This document shows, piece by piece, positions 6,850 to 16,551 of a stretch of DNA of 64,000 bases. The notes under the pieces were generated by a model. That model did no database searches and was not told the origin of the DNA. It saw only the letters and a program-made list of their open reading frames with translations. Position 1 is the first letter of the stretch, and the number at the start of each line of letters is the position of its first letter. Position numbers and translations under genes: made by a program. The stretch spans positions 1 to 64,000 of the forward strand of contig NZ_JARACP010000005.1 in assembly GCF_028765545.1 (NCBI RefSeq), read 5' to 3'. The DNA is from Aliivibrio sp. S4MY1. Its GTDB lineage: Bacteria; Pseudomonadota; Gammaproteobacteria; Enterobacterales; Vibrionaceae.

Positions 6850-8373
6850 TTATGCTTCCCACTCATACGGAGTATGTTTTATCTGATCTAAGAAGCTCTC
6901 TACGTTGGCAACATACTTAATTTCTGTGTTACCAAATCCATGCTTTTGATCAAGAATAAATGATATTGAAATTGCGTTTATTTGTTTAATTTCAACACGC
7001 CAAACTGAGCGTGTTTTAACTTTCTTAATGAGATGGAACGAAATTTCTTTTATTAGCTTTCGTAATTCTAAATTTCTAACCGAGCTGTCTTCAATATCAA
7101 TTATGCTTTCAAAAGATACATCTACATCTCTTTGATTATTATCTTCAATAATAGAGCTATCAATTGATGTTTTTATCTCGTTTATCTTAACGTACAAGTC
7201 AGCTAGCTGTTCTACCAACCCTCTTTCGATTAGCAGGTTTTCTGTACGTTTAACTACTTCAAGTTGTTTTTGAAGTTCAGGTGTTTTTGATACATAAGTA
7301 GATTCATTTTTCTGGTATGTTAGTTTTTTTAATACACGATCCAGATAAATCTCTGGTTGTCTTACCATGTCAGTCTGAGTGCAACTTCCTTCCGTTGACT
7401 TTATGCATTTACGGTATAGACGTTGAGAACCTTTGTATGTCGTCGTTCTTTGAACCATACCAGCACCACAGTTGCCACATTTTAAAAGCTGACTGTATGC
7501 ACCTTTTCTTGTGATTCGCCCACCCAATCCATTAGATGACTTTTGTTGAAGCATCTTCCATTGGTCGAAAGAAATCAGACTTGGGAAAATGTTTAGCTGG
7601 ATGTCGATTGGTGTTTTGTTCATGCGACCTGTTGCTTTATCGGTATCAAAGTATGCTTTTGCACCGTACAGAGCGACATTTTCAATAATCGAACGAACAC
7701 CAGAACCAGACCAAGCAGCTCCAGTAGAAGTTGAGTAGTTTTCTTTGTTTAGATTTTTAGCTACAGATTGAAGTGATTGCGCTTGTGAACGAAGTTCTAC
7801 AAGACGGAGGATTGTCGATTTCATGTGGTTAAAAGCGAATCCCGTTTCCGTTTCAGCTCTTTCAATCCACGCTGGCAGCTTACCAACAACTTTTCGATTT
7901 TCACGAGCACGTTTTCTCTGTGCTCTAATTAGATAACTTTTTCGTTCTGATTCTTTGTGTGCTCTATCGGCATTAACCATCAGAACAATGTTGTCGCCAA
8001 TATCATTAATATTCGTACTATCGTATCGTCGTCCAGTCTTTAGTAACACGACGACAATTCCAAGATTCACCAACTCATGCATGAGATCTTGGGTGATTTT
8101 CCAGCCACGTCTTGATAGGCGGTCATCATCTTCAACTAGCAGAAAAGAACCTTGGGCGACCCTGCCCGACTTAGTTGCAGCAATGAATTCACTTAATGCG
8201 GGTCTTGTGCCTTCTTTGAAGGCTGATACACCGAGGTCTTCAAACGTCTGATTGGATAGCTCTATATCGTTTCTTGAACACCACTCTTGAGCGGCTAACG
8301 TCTGTCGTTCTAACGAATCACCATCTTCCTGACGCTTTGTTGAAAACCTCGCGTATAGATATGCTTTTGACAT
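6850..8373 (-). CDS. Large serine recombinase (integrase)
   Basis: The product has 507 residues with the full order of a large serine recombinase. The N-terminal resolvase domain has nucleophile Ser11 in YARFSTKRQEDGDSLERQ and the VEDDDRLSRRGW segment. A recombinase domain follows at about 160-280. A zinc ribbon begins at about residue 295 (LLKCGNCGAGM, with later Cys in RKC and GSC). The C-terminal about 150 residues are helical. AAGGAC upstream of ATG sets the start. Such enzymes integrate and excise phages or islands between short attB and attP sites. The gene is the last one of the AT-rich element, 44 bp from the 3' end of ppiC, the usual place of an integrase next to its attachment site. 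Confidence 0.9.
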   Translation of the reverse strand: MSKAYLYARFSTKRQEDGDSLERQTLAAQEWCSRNDIELSNQTFEDLGVSAFKEGTRPALSEFIAATKSGRVAQGSFLLVEDDDRLSRRGWKITQDLMHELVNLGIVVVLLKTGRRYDSTNINDIGDNIVLMVNADRAHKESERKSYLIRAQRKRARENRKVVGKLPAWIERAETETGFAFNHMKSTILRLVELRSQAQSLQSVAKNLNKENYSTSTGAAWSGSGVRSIIENVALYGAKAYFDTDKATGRMNKTPIDIQLNIFPSLISFDQWKMLQQKSSNGLGGRITRKGAYSQLLKCGNCGAGMVQRTTTYKGSQRLYRKCIKSTEGSCTQTDMVRQPEIYLDRVLKKLTYQKNESTYVSKTPELQKQLEVVKRTENLLIERGLVEQLADLYVKINEIKTSIDSSIIEDNNQRDVDVSFESIIDIEDSSVRNLELRKLIKEISFHLIKKVKTRSVWRVEIKQINAISISFILDQKHGFGNTEIKYVANVESFLDQIKHTPYEWEA

Positions 8374-8417
8374 ACATCGTCCTTACTTCTGTACATCAAA
8401 AGATCATATCTTTTATA
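8374..8417. other. Probable right attachment junction of the element
   Basis: The 44 bp between the serine integrase start and the ppiC stop contain the dyad AAAAGAT-CAT-ATCTTTT (8398-8414). Serine integrases cross over at a central dinucleotide inside short imperfect dyads, so this region or the last codons of ppiC is the probable attR. The matching left junction is not in the window. Confidence 0.45.
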
Positions 8418-8696
8418 TCATAACCTGTACAATACTTTAATCACATGCCAGCCAAATTTAGTTTTTACTAGGTGCGGGACAAGAGTTTCACCACTAAAGC
8501 ACACTTTATCAAACTGCGGTACCATTTGACCTTTCTTAAATTCACCTAAATCACCGCCTTTTTTACCAGAAGGGCAGCTCGAGTATTTCTTTGCTAATAC
8601 GTGAAATTTAGCGCCTTTTTTAAGCTGCTGAATAATGTCTTCTGCTTGTTCTTTATGTTTAACAAGAATGTGTAGCGCAGCTGCAGTGCTAGCCAT
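8418..8696 (-). CDS. ppiC: Peptidyl-prolyl cis-trans isomerase C (parvulin)
   Basis: The 92-residue single-domain parvulin closely follows E. coli PpiC (93 residues). It shows AAALHILVK near the start, [13 protein letters not shown] and [10 protein letters not shown] in the middle, and [11 protein letters not shown] at the end. It is a cytoplasmic prolyl isomerase that assists protein folding. The last residue before the stop may have been altered by integration of the neighbouring element, since the stop lies right at the presumed junction; the gene still looks intact. It is divergent from cheV with a 144-bp shared upstream region. Confidence 0.93.
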   Translation of the reverse strand: MASTAAALHILVKHKEQAEDIIQQLKKGAKFHVLAKKYSSCPSGKKGGDLGEFKKGQMVPQFDKVCFSGETLVPHLVKTKFGWHVIKVLYRL

Positions 8697-8840
8697 GAAT
8701 ACCTCAAAGTGATTCTAGATAAATTAAGCTTAATTATATCGTTTATTCATCATCAATTGATAGTCTCACCTTTAAAAACCGTCTCAAAAAAACTACAATC
8801 AAGTTTATAAAAAATAATTATTTTCAGAAGGCCATTACTT

Positions 8841-9740
8841 ATGAAAAGCAAAGCGAATCAATCGCAAGGTATGCTGCTTTTTAAACTCACGCTAACTCAA
8901 CGTTTTGCTATTGGTACGTTGAAAGTTCGTGAGATCGTACCTTTTCAAGCGTTGACTTCCATTCCCTACTCTCACCACCATGTATTAGGGACAGCAACCA
9001 TTCGTGATATGGCAATTCCAATCATTGATATGTCTGCTGCGGTTGGCTTTAGATCGCTTCATCAAGACGAATTTAAAGATTGCTACATTATCATCACCGA
9101 CTGTATGCGCACTGTTGTTGGCTTTGCAGTAAGAGCAATAGATAAAATTATTGAGTGTGACTGGAAAGCAATTGAAGCCTCACCAAAAACGGCGGGGGCT
9201 AATGTATTTGTAACAGGCATAACTCGTGTTGAAGATAATATTGTACAGCTGCTTGATGTTGAGCTTCTATTATCAAAAATCTACCCAGAAGATACCTCAA
9301 ATTTATACCCAATTTTATCTGATGTAGAAAGAGAAAAACTAAAGCCATTAAATATCTTATTAGTCGATGACTCTTTTGTTGCTCGTAAACAACTGTCAAC
9401 GGCATTAGATAGCATTAATATCCCTTATCAAGTAGCAATAAACGGATTAGATGCTTATGAAATGCTAAAGAAAGCTTCTGATGAAGGGAATCCATATAAT
9501 ATTGTGGTAAGCGATATTGAAATGCCCGGATTAGATGGCTATGAATTAGCATTTGAAATCCAGAATGACGCTAGATTAAAAGACGCTTATGTGATCCTTC
9601 ATACCTCCCTATCAAGTGAGATCTGTGTTGAGCAAGCACATCAAGTTGGTGCTCATGAAGCGTTAACGAAATTTGAAGCTACGGAATTAGTTCAAGCCAT
9701 GTTACGCGGTGCAAATCATAACAATAGACAAGTTGCCTAG
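8841..9740 (+). CDS. cheV: Chemotaxis coupling protein CheV
   Basis: The 299-residue protein has a CheW-like domain (about residues 10-160) and a response-regulator receiver domain (about 170-295). The receiver shows the acidic pair in LLVDDS, the phospho-acceptor Asp in VVSDIEMPGLDGYE, the Thr/Ser in LHTSLS, and the Lys in ALTKFEA. CheV links chemoreceptors to CheA and is modulated by phosphorylation. AGAAGG precedes the ATG. It is a single-gene unit with a strong terminator behind it. Aliivibrio and Vibrio genomes carry several cheV paralogs, so which one this is cannot be told from the sequence alone. Confidence 0.92.
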   Translation: MKSKANQSQGMLLFKLTLTQRFAIGTLKVREIVPFQALTSIPYSHHHVLGTATIRDMAIPIIDMSAAVGFRSLHQDEFKDCYIIITDCMRTVVGFAVRAIDKIIECDWKAIEASPKTAGANVFVTGITRVEDNIVQLLDVELLLSKIYPEDTSNLYPILSDVEREKLKPLNILLVDDSFVARKQLSTALDSINIPYQVAINGLDAYEMLKKASDEGNPYNIVVSDIEMPGLDGYELAFEIQNDARLKDAYVILHTSLSSEICVEQAHQVGAHEALTKFEATELVQAMLRGANHNNRQVA

Positions 9741-9763
9741 TTATACCAACCATTCCAGATACA

Positions 9764-9798
9764 AAAAACGCGTTACCTTAGCTAGGTTAACGCGTTTT
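9764..9798 (+). terminator. Terminator of cheV
   Basis: A long hairpin with arms AAAAACGCGTT...ACC and GGT...AACGCGTTTTT has one bulged base and ends in a T-run. It is positioned to serve cheV and, on the other strand, the MaoC gene. Confidence 0.85.
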
Positions 9799-9843
9799 TA
9801 TTTTCTACTATAAACAGTCTTTAAAACAAGCTAATCAAAAAAC

Positions 9844-10527
9844 TTAAAAGTATAAACGTATTACAGAAACAGCAACACAACCTGGACGGCGACATTTTTC
9901 GATTTCGACTTTCACTTCAGTTTCAATTTCTAAGCCACGCTTGATCGGCGTTACCGACATTAGCGTACTTCTTGCACGAATTCGCTTACCCGCTTTTACA
10001 GGATATGGAAAACGTACCTTGTTTAAACCGTAGTTTACGGTCATTTTAGCCGTAGGGAACAGTAAATTATCACTGCCTACGTTATCCGTCAGTTTTGACA
10101 ACATAGACAAAGTTAAAAATCCATGTGCAATCGGTGTTTTAAATGGTGATTCTGCTGATGCTCTTTCTGGATCGGTATGGATCCATTGCATATCTTCAGT
10201 GACTGCACCAAAACTATTAATGCGTTCTTGATCCATCATTGACCAATCGCCAATATGGATTTCTTCGCCCAAACGAGCGGTTAACTCTTCAAATACAGCT
10301 TGAGTATCTAAGTTCATTTCAATTGGCTCAGGTTGAACAGCCGCGCTTTGCTGCTCATTAACAGCGCGCTTATGCTCTTTAACCCACGAAATAATGTGAA
10401 TGTTGTTGGCTTTATTTAAAAATTCAATCCAGTAATCTTTAATGGTTGGTGACATCCAATCTTTTAATTCAAAGGGATGTTTCGCCAGATATTCACGCTT
10501 ATGCTTTAGAAAATCGACAACCTTCAT
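9844..10527 (-). CDS. MaoC-like (R)-specific enoyl-CoA hydratase
   Basis: The product has 227 residues. The C-terminal about 150 residues are a hot-dog-fold MaoC domain with the hydratase-2 motif: Asp in TEDMQWIHTDPERA, then SPFKTPIAHGFLTLSML. The N-terminal about 75 residues form a short extra helical region. The known role of the family is reversible hydration of trans-2-enoyl-CoA to (R)-3-hydroxyacyl-CoA, in fatty-acid or polyhydroxyalkanoate metabolism. It is a single gene. It converges with cheV and is followed by that gene's bidirectional terminator. Confidence 0.85.
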   Translation of the reverse strand: MKVVDFLKHKREYLAKHPFELKDWMSPTIKDYWIEFLNKANNIHIISWVKEHKRAVNEQQSAAVQPEPIEMNLDTQAVFEELTARLGEEIHIGDWSMMDQERINSFGAVTEDMQWIHTDPERASAESPFKTPIAHGFLTLSMLSKLTDNVGSDNLLFPTAKMTVNYGLNKVRFPYPVKAGKRIRARSTLMSVTPIKRGLEIETEVKVEIEKCRRPGCVAVSVIRLYF

Positions 10528-10851
10528 AGAGTAACCTTATTTGATATCTAATCGTAAAAACAATGCTTAAATGCCATGTTTATAATTGTGTTACATGTCA
10601 CGTTTTTTTGCAAACACTTTCCGAGCATACACGCGCTCGCTGAATTACGACAAACACTTTAAATTCATACAGATAATCCAATATGCACAGTGTACAATTA
10701 ATTTCAAAAATCAGACCTATCTTCTATTTTATAAAGAGAAATCCGTACTTACACTTTTTTCACAGATCAAAAAAAGAGCATAGTTATATGCTCTTTTTGC
10801 TCTATTCATTCATTTCTATGACGGTAACTATGAGCCTCTAGCTCTAATAAA
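10528..10851. other. Intergenic region between maoC and gcvT
   Basis: It contains the maoC upstream region and the gcvT terminator (10771-10798). An open frame at 10586-10783 on the plus strand has no ribosome binding site and an unnatural composition, so I do not count it as a gene. Confidence 0.5.
10771..10798 (-). terminator. Terminator of gcvT
   Basis: Perfect 12-bp arms (AAAAAGAGCATA and complement) with a GTTA loop and T-runs on both strands lie about 50 bp after the gcvT stop. Confidence 0.85.
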
Positions 10852-11970
10852 CTAACCTCTATAGTAGCGTTGCGGTACAAACGGCATTTTCTCTACGTTC
10901 ATTGCTAGTTTTTTACCACGAACCTCTGCGAACAATTCTGTACCAATAATGGCCAAATCTGCTCTTACATATCCCATAGAAACCGGCTTTCCTGCTGTTG
11001 GGCCCGCAGTTCCCGAGGTCACGATACCAATCTCATTATCAGCCGCATCAAATAACTTACAACCTTCACGTACTGGCGCTTTACTCTGTCCCACTAAACC
11101 AACACGTTTACGATTAACATCTTTCGTTTCAATCTGCTTTAAAATGATATCTGCACCAGGGAACCCACCTGCACGCTCGCCGTTTGAACGACGATTTTTG
11201 CTGATACCCCACAGCAAACTTGCTTCTACTGGCGTCGTTGTTGTATCTAAATCATGACCATATAAGCATAAGCCACATTCAAGACGCAGCGAATCTCGCG
11301 CTCCAAGTCCGATCCACTCCACTTCTTCAAAAGAAGTTAACGCAGTCGCAAGCATTTCGGCTTTATCATTTGGTACTGAGATTTCGTAGCCATCTTCACC
11401 TGTGTAACCAGAACGACTGATGTAACACTCAATGCCATTAATCTCAATAACTGCTGTATCCATAAACAACATAGAAGCAACTGACGGTTGAAGTCGAGAT
11501 AATACATCAGCCGCTTGTGGGCCTTGTAATGCCAATAAAGCACGATCTTCAATCACTTCAAGCTCGACACCTTCAGGAAGGTTCGCTTGTAAATGAGCAA
11601 TGTCTTGTTCTTTACACGCGGCATTCACAACAACAAACAAGTGATCACCAAAATTAGCCACCATTAAGTCATCCATAATGCCGCCTGCATCATTCGTAAA
11701 AAATGCATAACGTTGTTTCTTAGAAGGAAGATCAATAATATCAACAGGCACTAACGCTTCTAATGCCGCGGCTGCACCCTCACCTTTTAATCGAAGTTGC
11801 CCCATATGTGATACATCAAACAAGCCAGCAGCATTGCGAGTATGAAGGTGTTCTTTTTTTACACCTAATGGATACTGAACAGGCATTTCATATCCTGCAA
11901 AAGGAACCATTTTTGCACCAGCAACTACGTGCATATCAAAAAGTGCCGTTTTATTTAGTTGTTCTGACAT
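10852..11970 (-). CDS. gcvT: Glycine cleavage system T protein (aminomethyltransferase)
   Basis: The 372-residue protein is a full-length aminomethyltransferase. It takes the aminomethyl group from the H protein and passes it to tetrahydrofolate, releasing ammonia. Visible signatures are FAGYEMPVQYP near the N-terminus, FDVSHMGQ, SRSGYTGEDGYEIS in the middle, and GLGARDSLRLECGL. GGAGAAAGAAG lies before the ATG. It is on the strand opposite to gcvH-gcvP and follows the XRE-cupin regulator by 91 bp, so it may be read through from it or have its own promoter. Confidence 0.96.
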   Translation of the reverse strand: MSEQLNKTALFDMHVVAGAKMVPFAGYEMPVQYPLGVKKEHLHTRNAAGLFDVSHMGQLRLKGEGAAAALEALVPVDIIDLPSKKQRYAFFTNDAGGIMDDLMVANFGDHLFVVVNAACKEQDIAHLQANLPEGVELEVIEDRALLALQGPQAADVLSRLQPSVASMLFMDTAVIEINGIECYISRSGYTGEDGYEISVPNDKAEMLATALTSFEEVEWIGLGARDSLRLECGLCLYGHDLDTTTTPVEASLLWGISKNRRSNGERAGGFPGADIILKQIETKDVNRKRVGLVGQSKAPVREGCKLFDAADNEIGIVTSGTAGPTAGKPVSMGYVRADLAIIGTELFAEVRGKKLAMNVEKMPFVPQRYYRG

Positions 11971-12061
11971 TCTTCTTTCTCCATTTGCCTGATATTGGTT
12001 AAGTGTGTCGGTTATTCTTGGGATCTAGATTTCTAATAAATAGTGGATTGTGATTCATCAA

Positions 12062-12709
12062 TTACTTAGCGGTAACCCAGAGGATATGTGCATCTTCCTC
12101 ACTGATGGATACCAATACATGTCCCATACTGGCATCGTAATAAACACTATCCCCTACTGCTAAATTGACTGGCTCGTAAAATTCGCTGTAAAAACAAACC
12201 TCACCTTCTAGAACCAATAAAAATTCTTCTCCGTCATGACGTACCCATTCGGCATAAGCATCAAAGTCTCTTGCACGAATACGACTTTTAAATGGCATCA
12301 TCCTTTTATTGGATAATTGCGTTGCCAATAATTCATGTTCATAGGTCGCCGTTGGGTGGGGCTTACCTTGCTGCGAAAGCGTAATATCTCTACGACCTAT
12401 CGCCCCTTTTTGTTTCGGCGGCTCAAATATTTGAGGAATATCGATATCCAAACCACTCGCCAATTTTTGCAGGGCCTGAAATGTCGGTGAAATCTGTTCG
12501 TTTTCTATTTTTGATAACGTAGAACGAGCAAGTCCAGTTCGCTTACTCGCCTCTTCTAACGTTAATCCAAGTTGAATTCGAATGTCTTTTAATCGCTTAC
12601 CAAGATCAAGAGGGGCAATCGATTGCTCTTCGTTGTTATTCTCAATTTTAACGATTTTTGCTTCTGCCATTGCATTTTGATGATGACTCAAACGGCGCTC
12701 CTTGCTCAT
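12062..12709 (-). CDS. XRE-family regulator with C-terminal cupin
   Basis: The product has 215 residues. After a polar N-terminus, residues about 37-95 form an XRE helix-turn-helix (LGLTLEEASKRTGLARSTLSKIENEQISP). Residues about 135-212 form a small cupin barrel (WVRHDGEEFLLVLEGEVCFY). Proteins of this build sense a small molecule in the cupin and repress or activate a neighbouring catabolic gene. Its place between gcvT and divergent gcvH-gcvP makes it the likely local regulator of glycine cleavage; a related gene sits in the gcv cluster of Vibrio cholerae chromosome II. The effector (for example glycine) is not known from the sequence. Confidence 0.88.
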   Translation of the reverse strand: MSKERRLSHHQNAMAEAKIVKIENNNEEQSIAPLDLGKRLKDIRIQLGLTLEEASKRTGLARSTLSKIENEQISPTFQALQKLASGLDIDIPQIFEPPKQKGAIGRRDITLSQQGKPHPTATYEHELLATQLSNKRMMPFKSRIRARDFDAYAEWVRHDGEEFLLVLEGEVCFYSEFYEPVNLAVGDSVYYDASMGHVLVSISEEDAHILWVTAK

Positions 12710-12810
12710 TAAGTATTCAATCCACCTTTGTAATACTCATCTTATCAAGAGAAAATTGCGAGATAAAAAGCAACAAGAATGCTTAAAAAGTGCGCTAGGT
12801 AGCAAAATGG

Positions 12811-12836
12811 GAAACAAAGTTTCTTATTGGAAACTT
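12811..12836. promoter_or_regulatory. Candidate operator in the gcvH / regulator gap
   Basis: The palindrome GAAACAAAGTTTC (12811-12823) is followed by TGGAAACTT (12828-12836), giving two half-site-like GGAAAC/GTTTC elements. The 260-bp gap separates the regulator from divergent gcvH, so it is a good place for the XRE-cupin binding site. No glycine riboswitch structure is evident in this gap. Confidence 0.35.
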
Positions 12837-12969
12837 GGTGGTTGAATGTTGTATTTCACACTTGTATGTTTACCAGATGTAATCTAACGGTCGTTATTAA
12901 TACAGATAACACCTTGTTGAGTTCCACTTAATATAATTCGCTTAAGACAATTCACACTGGAGAAGTATC

Positions 12970-13350
12970 ATGGAAAAAGATCTTAAATTTACAGCAAGCC
13001 ACGAATGGGTACGTGATAATGGTGATGGCACAGTAACTGTTGGTATCTCAAACCACGCTCAAGGACTACTTGGTGATGTTGTATTTGTTGACCTACCTGA
13101 TGTAGATGATGAAGTAACAGCAGAAGAAAACTTTTCTTTAGTTGAATCTGTAAAAGCAGCGTCTGATATCTATGCACCTGTTTCTGGTGTGATTGTTGAA
13201 ATCAATGAAGAACTAGAAGACAGTCCAGAACTTGTTAACGAAGAACCGTATGAAGGCGGTTGGATTGCTAAAATTAAACTGTCTGATGAAGGTCAATTAG
13301 AAAATCTAATCCCGGGCGATCAATACCTTGAAAGCATCGAAGAAGAATAA
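12970..13350 (+). CDS. gcvH: Glycine cleavage system H protein
   Basis: The 126-residue lipoyl carrier protein has the lipoylation Lys in the segment LVESVKAASDIYAPVSG. It shuttles the methylamine group from GcvP to GcvT and electrons to the L protein. TGGAGAAG precedes the ATG. gcvP follows after 23 bp, so the two are one operon. The family length is 125-130 residues, so it is intact. Confidence 0.97.
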   Translation: MEKDLKFTASHEWVRDNGDGTVTVGISNHAQGLLGDVVFVDLPDVDDEVTAEENFSLVESVKAASDIYAPVSGVIVEINEELEDSPELVNEEPYEGGWIAKIKLSDEGQLENLIPGDQYLESIEEE

Positions 13351-13373
13351 AAATAATTTAAAGGATTAAGATC

Positions 13374-16241
13374 ATGAGTCAGCTTCTTCAACAATTAGGC
13401 ACAGATAACGAGTTTATTCGTCGCCACAATGGTCCCGCTTCTTCACAGCATCAACATATGCTCAATACGGTTGGCGCTGAAACACTAGAAAAATTAATCG
13501 AAGAAACCGTACCAAGCTCAATTCGTTTACCTCAGCCAATGCAATTACCTCACGGCCTTTCTGAAAATGCCATGCTTGCTGAGTTAAAACAAATCGCTCA
13601 ACAAAACACACTTAATACAAGCTACATCGGCCAAGGTTATTACAATACGCATACACCGAATGTAATTTTGCGTAATGTATTAGAAAATCCAGGCTGGTAT
13701 ACCGCGTATACGCCTTACCAACCTGAGATCTCTCAAGGTCGTTTAGAAGCGCTACTAAATTATCAACAAATGGTGATGGATTTAACTGGTCTTGACATTG
13801 CTAACGCCTCTTTGCTTGATGAAGCTACCGCAGCAGCAGAAGCAATGACGCTATGTAAACGCGGTGGAAAGAGCAAGAGTAATACCTTCTTTGTGGCAGA
13901 CGATGTTCACCCACAAACATTAGCGGTAATTAAAACGCGTGCAGAATTCATCGGCTTTGACGTTGTTGTTGATACTGACTCAAACCTAGATTCACATGAT
14001 GTGTTTGGTGCTCTACTTCAATACCCTGGCACAACGGGTGAAGTAAAAGATTTATCAACATTGATTGAACAAGCTCAGGCGAAAAAAACCTTAATTATTG
14101 TTGCCACTGACCTTCTTGCTTCTGTGCTTCTTAAACCTGTTGGTGAAATGGGTGCAGACATTGCCATTGGTAGTGCACAACGTTTTGGTGTCCCAATGGG
14201 ATATGGCGGCCCACACGCAGCGTTCATGGCCACGCGTGAAAAGTTAAAACGCTCAATGCCAGGTCGTATTATTGGTGTGTCTGTTGATTCAAAAGGCAAC
14301 CAAGCACTGCGTATGGCGATGCAAACGCGTGAACAGCACATTCGCCGTGAAAAAGCGACATCAAACATTTGTACAGCGCAAGCGCTACTAGCAAACATGG
14401 CCTCTTTCTACGCCGTTTACCATGGTCCAGAGGGCTTAAAAACCATTGCTCGTCGTGTACATCACTTTACCGCAATTGTTGCAAAAGCACTTCAATCAGT
14501 AGGGTTTGAGTTAGCGCATCAAAGCTTCTTTGATACGTTAACGGTTAAAACTGAGCAACAAACAGACATTCTTTACACTAAAGCATTAGCAGCAAGCATC
14601 AATTTACGTAAGTTTGATACTGAGCTTGGTATCAGCTTTGATGAAACCACCACTGTTTCTGATTTAGTTGCACTACTAACAGTATTTGGTGTTGATAATG
14701 CAGAGTGTGATACGCTTTCTAATGAAGTCGGTGCAGATGAGTTTGCTGCTATCCCTGAAACGTGCCGTCGTACTTCTTCATTCTTAACCCACCCAGTATT
14801 CAACACGCACCACAGCGAAACACAAATGCTGCGCTACTTGAAAAAACTGGAAAACAAAGATTTCTCATTAACTCACGGTATGATCCCACTAGGTTCTTGT
14901 ACCATGAAGTTAAACGCTGTGGCTGAAATGCTTCCGGTAACATGGCCTGAATTTGGTGGTATTCATCCATTCGCACCACTTAACCAAGCAGCTGGCTACA
15001 CGACGTTAGCCACATATCTAAAATCGATGCTTTGTGAAATAACAGGCTACGATGAATTCTCGCTACAGCCTAACTCTGGTGCTTCTGGTGAATATGCAGG
15101 CTTAATTGCGATTCAACGTTACCACCAAAGCCGTGGTGAAGGTCAACGTAATGTATGTCTAATTCCAAGCTCAGCGCACGGGACTAACCCTGCGACCGCT
15201 TCAATGGTGTCAATGAAGGTCGTTGTGGTGAAATGTGATGATAACGGCAATATCGACATGACCGATTTAGCTGAAAAAATCGCAAAACACCAAGAAAACC
15301 TATCAAGCATCATGATCACTTACCCTTCTACACATGGTGTATATGAAGAGCAAGTACGCGAAGTGTGCGACATGGTTCATGAAGCAGGCGGGCAAGTTTA
15401 CCTTGATGGTGCCAACATGAATGCACAGGTTGGTTTAACGAGCCCAGGCTTTATTGGCTCTGATGTCTCTCACCTAAACTTACATAAAACCTTCTGTATT
15501 CCACATGGCGGAGGTGGTCCGGGTATGGGGCCTATCGGTGTTAAGTCTCACCTAGCGCCTTTCTTACCCGGCCACTCTGAAAACGGCGTTCAAGGGTCAG
15601 ATTACGCCGTTTCCGCAGCGGATCTAGGCAGTGCCTCTATTCTTCCTATCTCATGGGCATACATAGCTATGATGGGTGAAATGGGCCTAACTGAAGCGAC
15701 TAAAGTGGCGATCTTAAATGCCAACTACGTAATGGAGCGTTTACGTCCGCACTACCCTGTTCTGTACCGTGGTACCAATGGTCGCATTGCTCATGAATGT
15801 ATTATTGATATCCGTCCGCTTAAAGAAGCAACAGGTATTAGTGAAGAAGACATTGCAAAACGTTTAATGGATTTTGGTTTCCATGCGCCAACCATGTCGT
15901 TCCCAGTGGCTGGTACGTTAATGATTGAACCAACAGAATCTGAAGACTTAGCAGAGCTTGATCGCTTCTGTGAGGCAATGATTGCGATTCGTGAAGAGAT
16001 GAACAAAGTTCAACAAGGCGAGTGGCCGCTAGACAACAACCCGCTAGTGAATGCCCCGCATACTCAAGTCGATTTAATGTCTGATGAGTGGGATCACCCA
16101 TACACTCGTGAAGTGGCGTGTTTCCCATCAACTCAAGCAAAATCCTCTAAATACTGGCCAATGGTTAACCGTGTGGATAACGTATTTGGTGATCGAAACT
16201 TGATTTGTTCTTGTCCAAGTATTGATAATTATGCAGAATAA
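13374..16241 (+). CDS. gcvP: Glycine dehydrogenase (decarboxylating), P protein
   Basis: The 955-residue single-chain P protein carries both the N- and C-terminal halves that are separate in some bacteria. The PLP Lys is in [17 protein letters not shown], and the glycine-rich loop that follows is intact. It decarboxylates glycine and loads the methylamine onto GcvH. AAAGGATTAAG precedes the ATG. It is last in the gcvH-gcvP operon and is followed by a perfect terminator. The fourth component (Lpd) and glyA are not in this window. Confidence 0.97.
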   Translation: MSQLLQQLGTDNEFIRRHNGPASSQHQHMLNTVGAETLEKLIEETVPSSIRLPQPMQLPHGLSENAMLAELKQIAQQNTLNTSYIGQGYYNTHTPNVILRNVLENPGWYTAYTPYQPEISQGRLEALLNYQQMVMDLTGLDIANASLLDEATAAAEAMTLCKRGGKSKSNTFFVADDVHPQTLAVIKTRAEFIGFDVVVDTDSNLDSHDVFGALLQYPGTTGEVKDLSTLIEQAQAKKTLIIVATDLLASVLLKPVGEMGADIAIGSAQRFGVPMGYGGPHAAFMATREKLKRSMPGRIIGVSVDSKGNQALRMAMQTREQHIRREKATSNICTAQALLANMASFYAVYHGPEGLKTIARRVHHFTAIVAKALQSVGFELAHQSFFDTLTVKTEQQTDILYTKALAASINLRKFDTELGISFDETTTVSDLVALLTVFGVDNAECDTLSNEVGADEFAAIPETCRRTSSFLTHPVFNTHHSETQMLRYLKKLENKDFSLTHGMIPLGSCTMKLNAVAEMLPVTWPEFGGIHPFAPLNQAAGYTTLATYLKSMLCEITGYDEFSLQPNSGASGEYAGLIAIQRYHQSRGEGQRNVCLIPSSAHGTNPATASMVSMKVVVVKCDDNGNIDMTDLAEKIAKHQENLSSIMITYPSTHGVYEEQVREVCDMVHEAGGQVYLDGANMNAQVGLTSPGFIGSDVSHLNLHKTFCIPHGGGGPGMGPIGVKSHLAPFLPGHSENGVQGSDYAVSAADLGSASILPISWAYIAMMGEMGLTEATKVAILNANYVMERLRPHYPVLYRGTNGRIAHECIIDIRPLKEATGISEEDIAKRLMDFGFHAPTMSFPVAGTLMIEPTESEDLAELDRFCEAMIAIREEMNKVQQGEWPLDNNPLVNAPHTQVDLMSDEWDHPYTREVACFPSTQAKSSKYWPMVNRVDNVFGDRNLICSCPSIDNYAE

Positions 16242-16274
16242 TATTCTACTGTTATAAGTAAACCCAGTACAAAC

Positions 16275-16302
16275 AAACGGCGAACCACTCGGTTCGCCGT
16301 TT
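16275..16302 (+). terminator. Terminator of gcvHP
   Basis: Perfect 12-bp arms AAACGGCGAACC and complement have a 4-nt loop and a T-rich tail, 33 bp after the gcvP stop. Confidence 0.9.
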
Positions 16303-16551
16303 ATTTATATAAAAAATCTATTAATCAAATTGTTAGAATGAAAAATAGATTAAAATTTTTATAAAAAAATGACTAAAAGCACAAACAAAAACTAGTAACC
16401 TGATAATCTATATGTAAGAATCTGCCGCTTTTTAAAAAAGCACACATAATTAAATTAAGCGTTTCTCTCTTTTATTGGCTACTGATGGCACAGCATGGCT
16501 CACCGACTAAATTCGAGCTTGTAATACCATCACCTATGGGAATAGTTTCAT
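16303..16551. other. Upstream region of the EIIC-EAL gene
   Basis: It is AT-rich and non-coding. It is presumably the promoter region for the next gene. Apart from A/T runs I see no clear operator. Confidence 0.4.

Noticed and set aside
10586..10783. Open frame of 65 codons between maoC and gcvT
   Set aside because: No ribosome binding site and unnatural composition; it overlaps the gcvT terminator.
12710..12969. Glycine riboswitch upstream of gcvH
   Set aside because: No tandem aptamer-like structure or conserved core is visible in the 260-bp gap.
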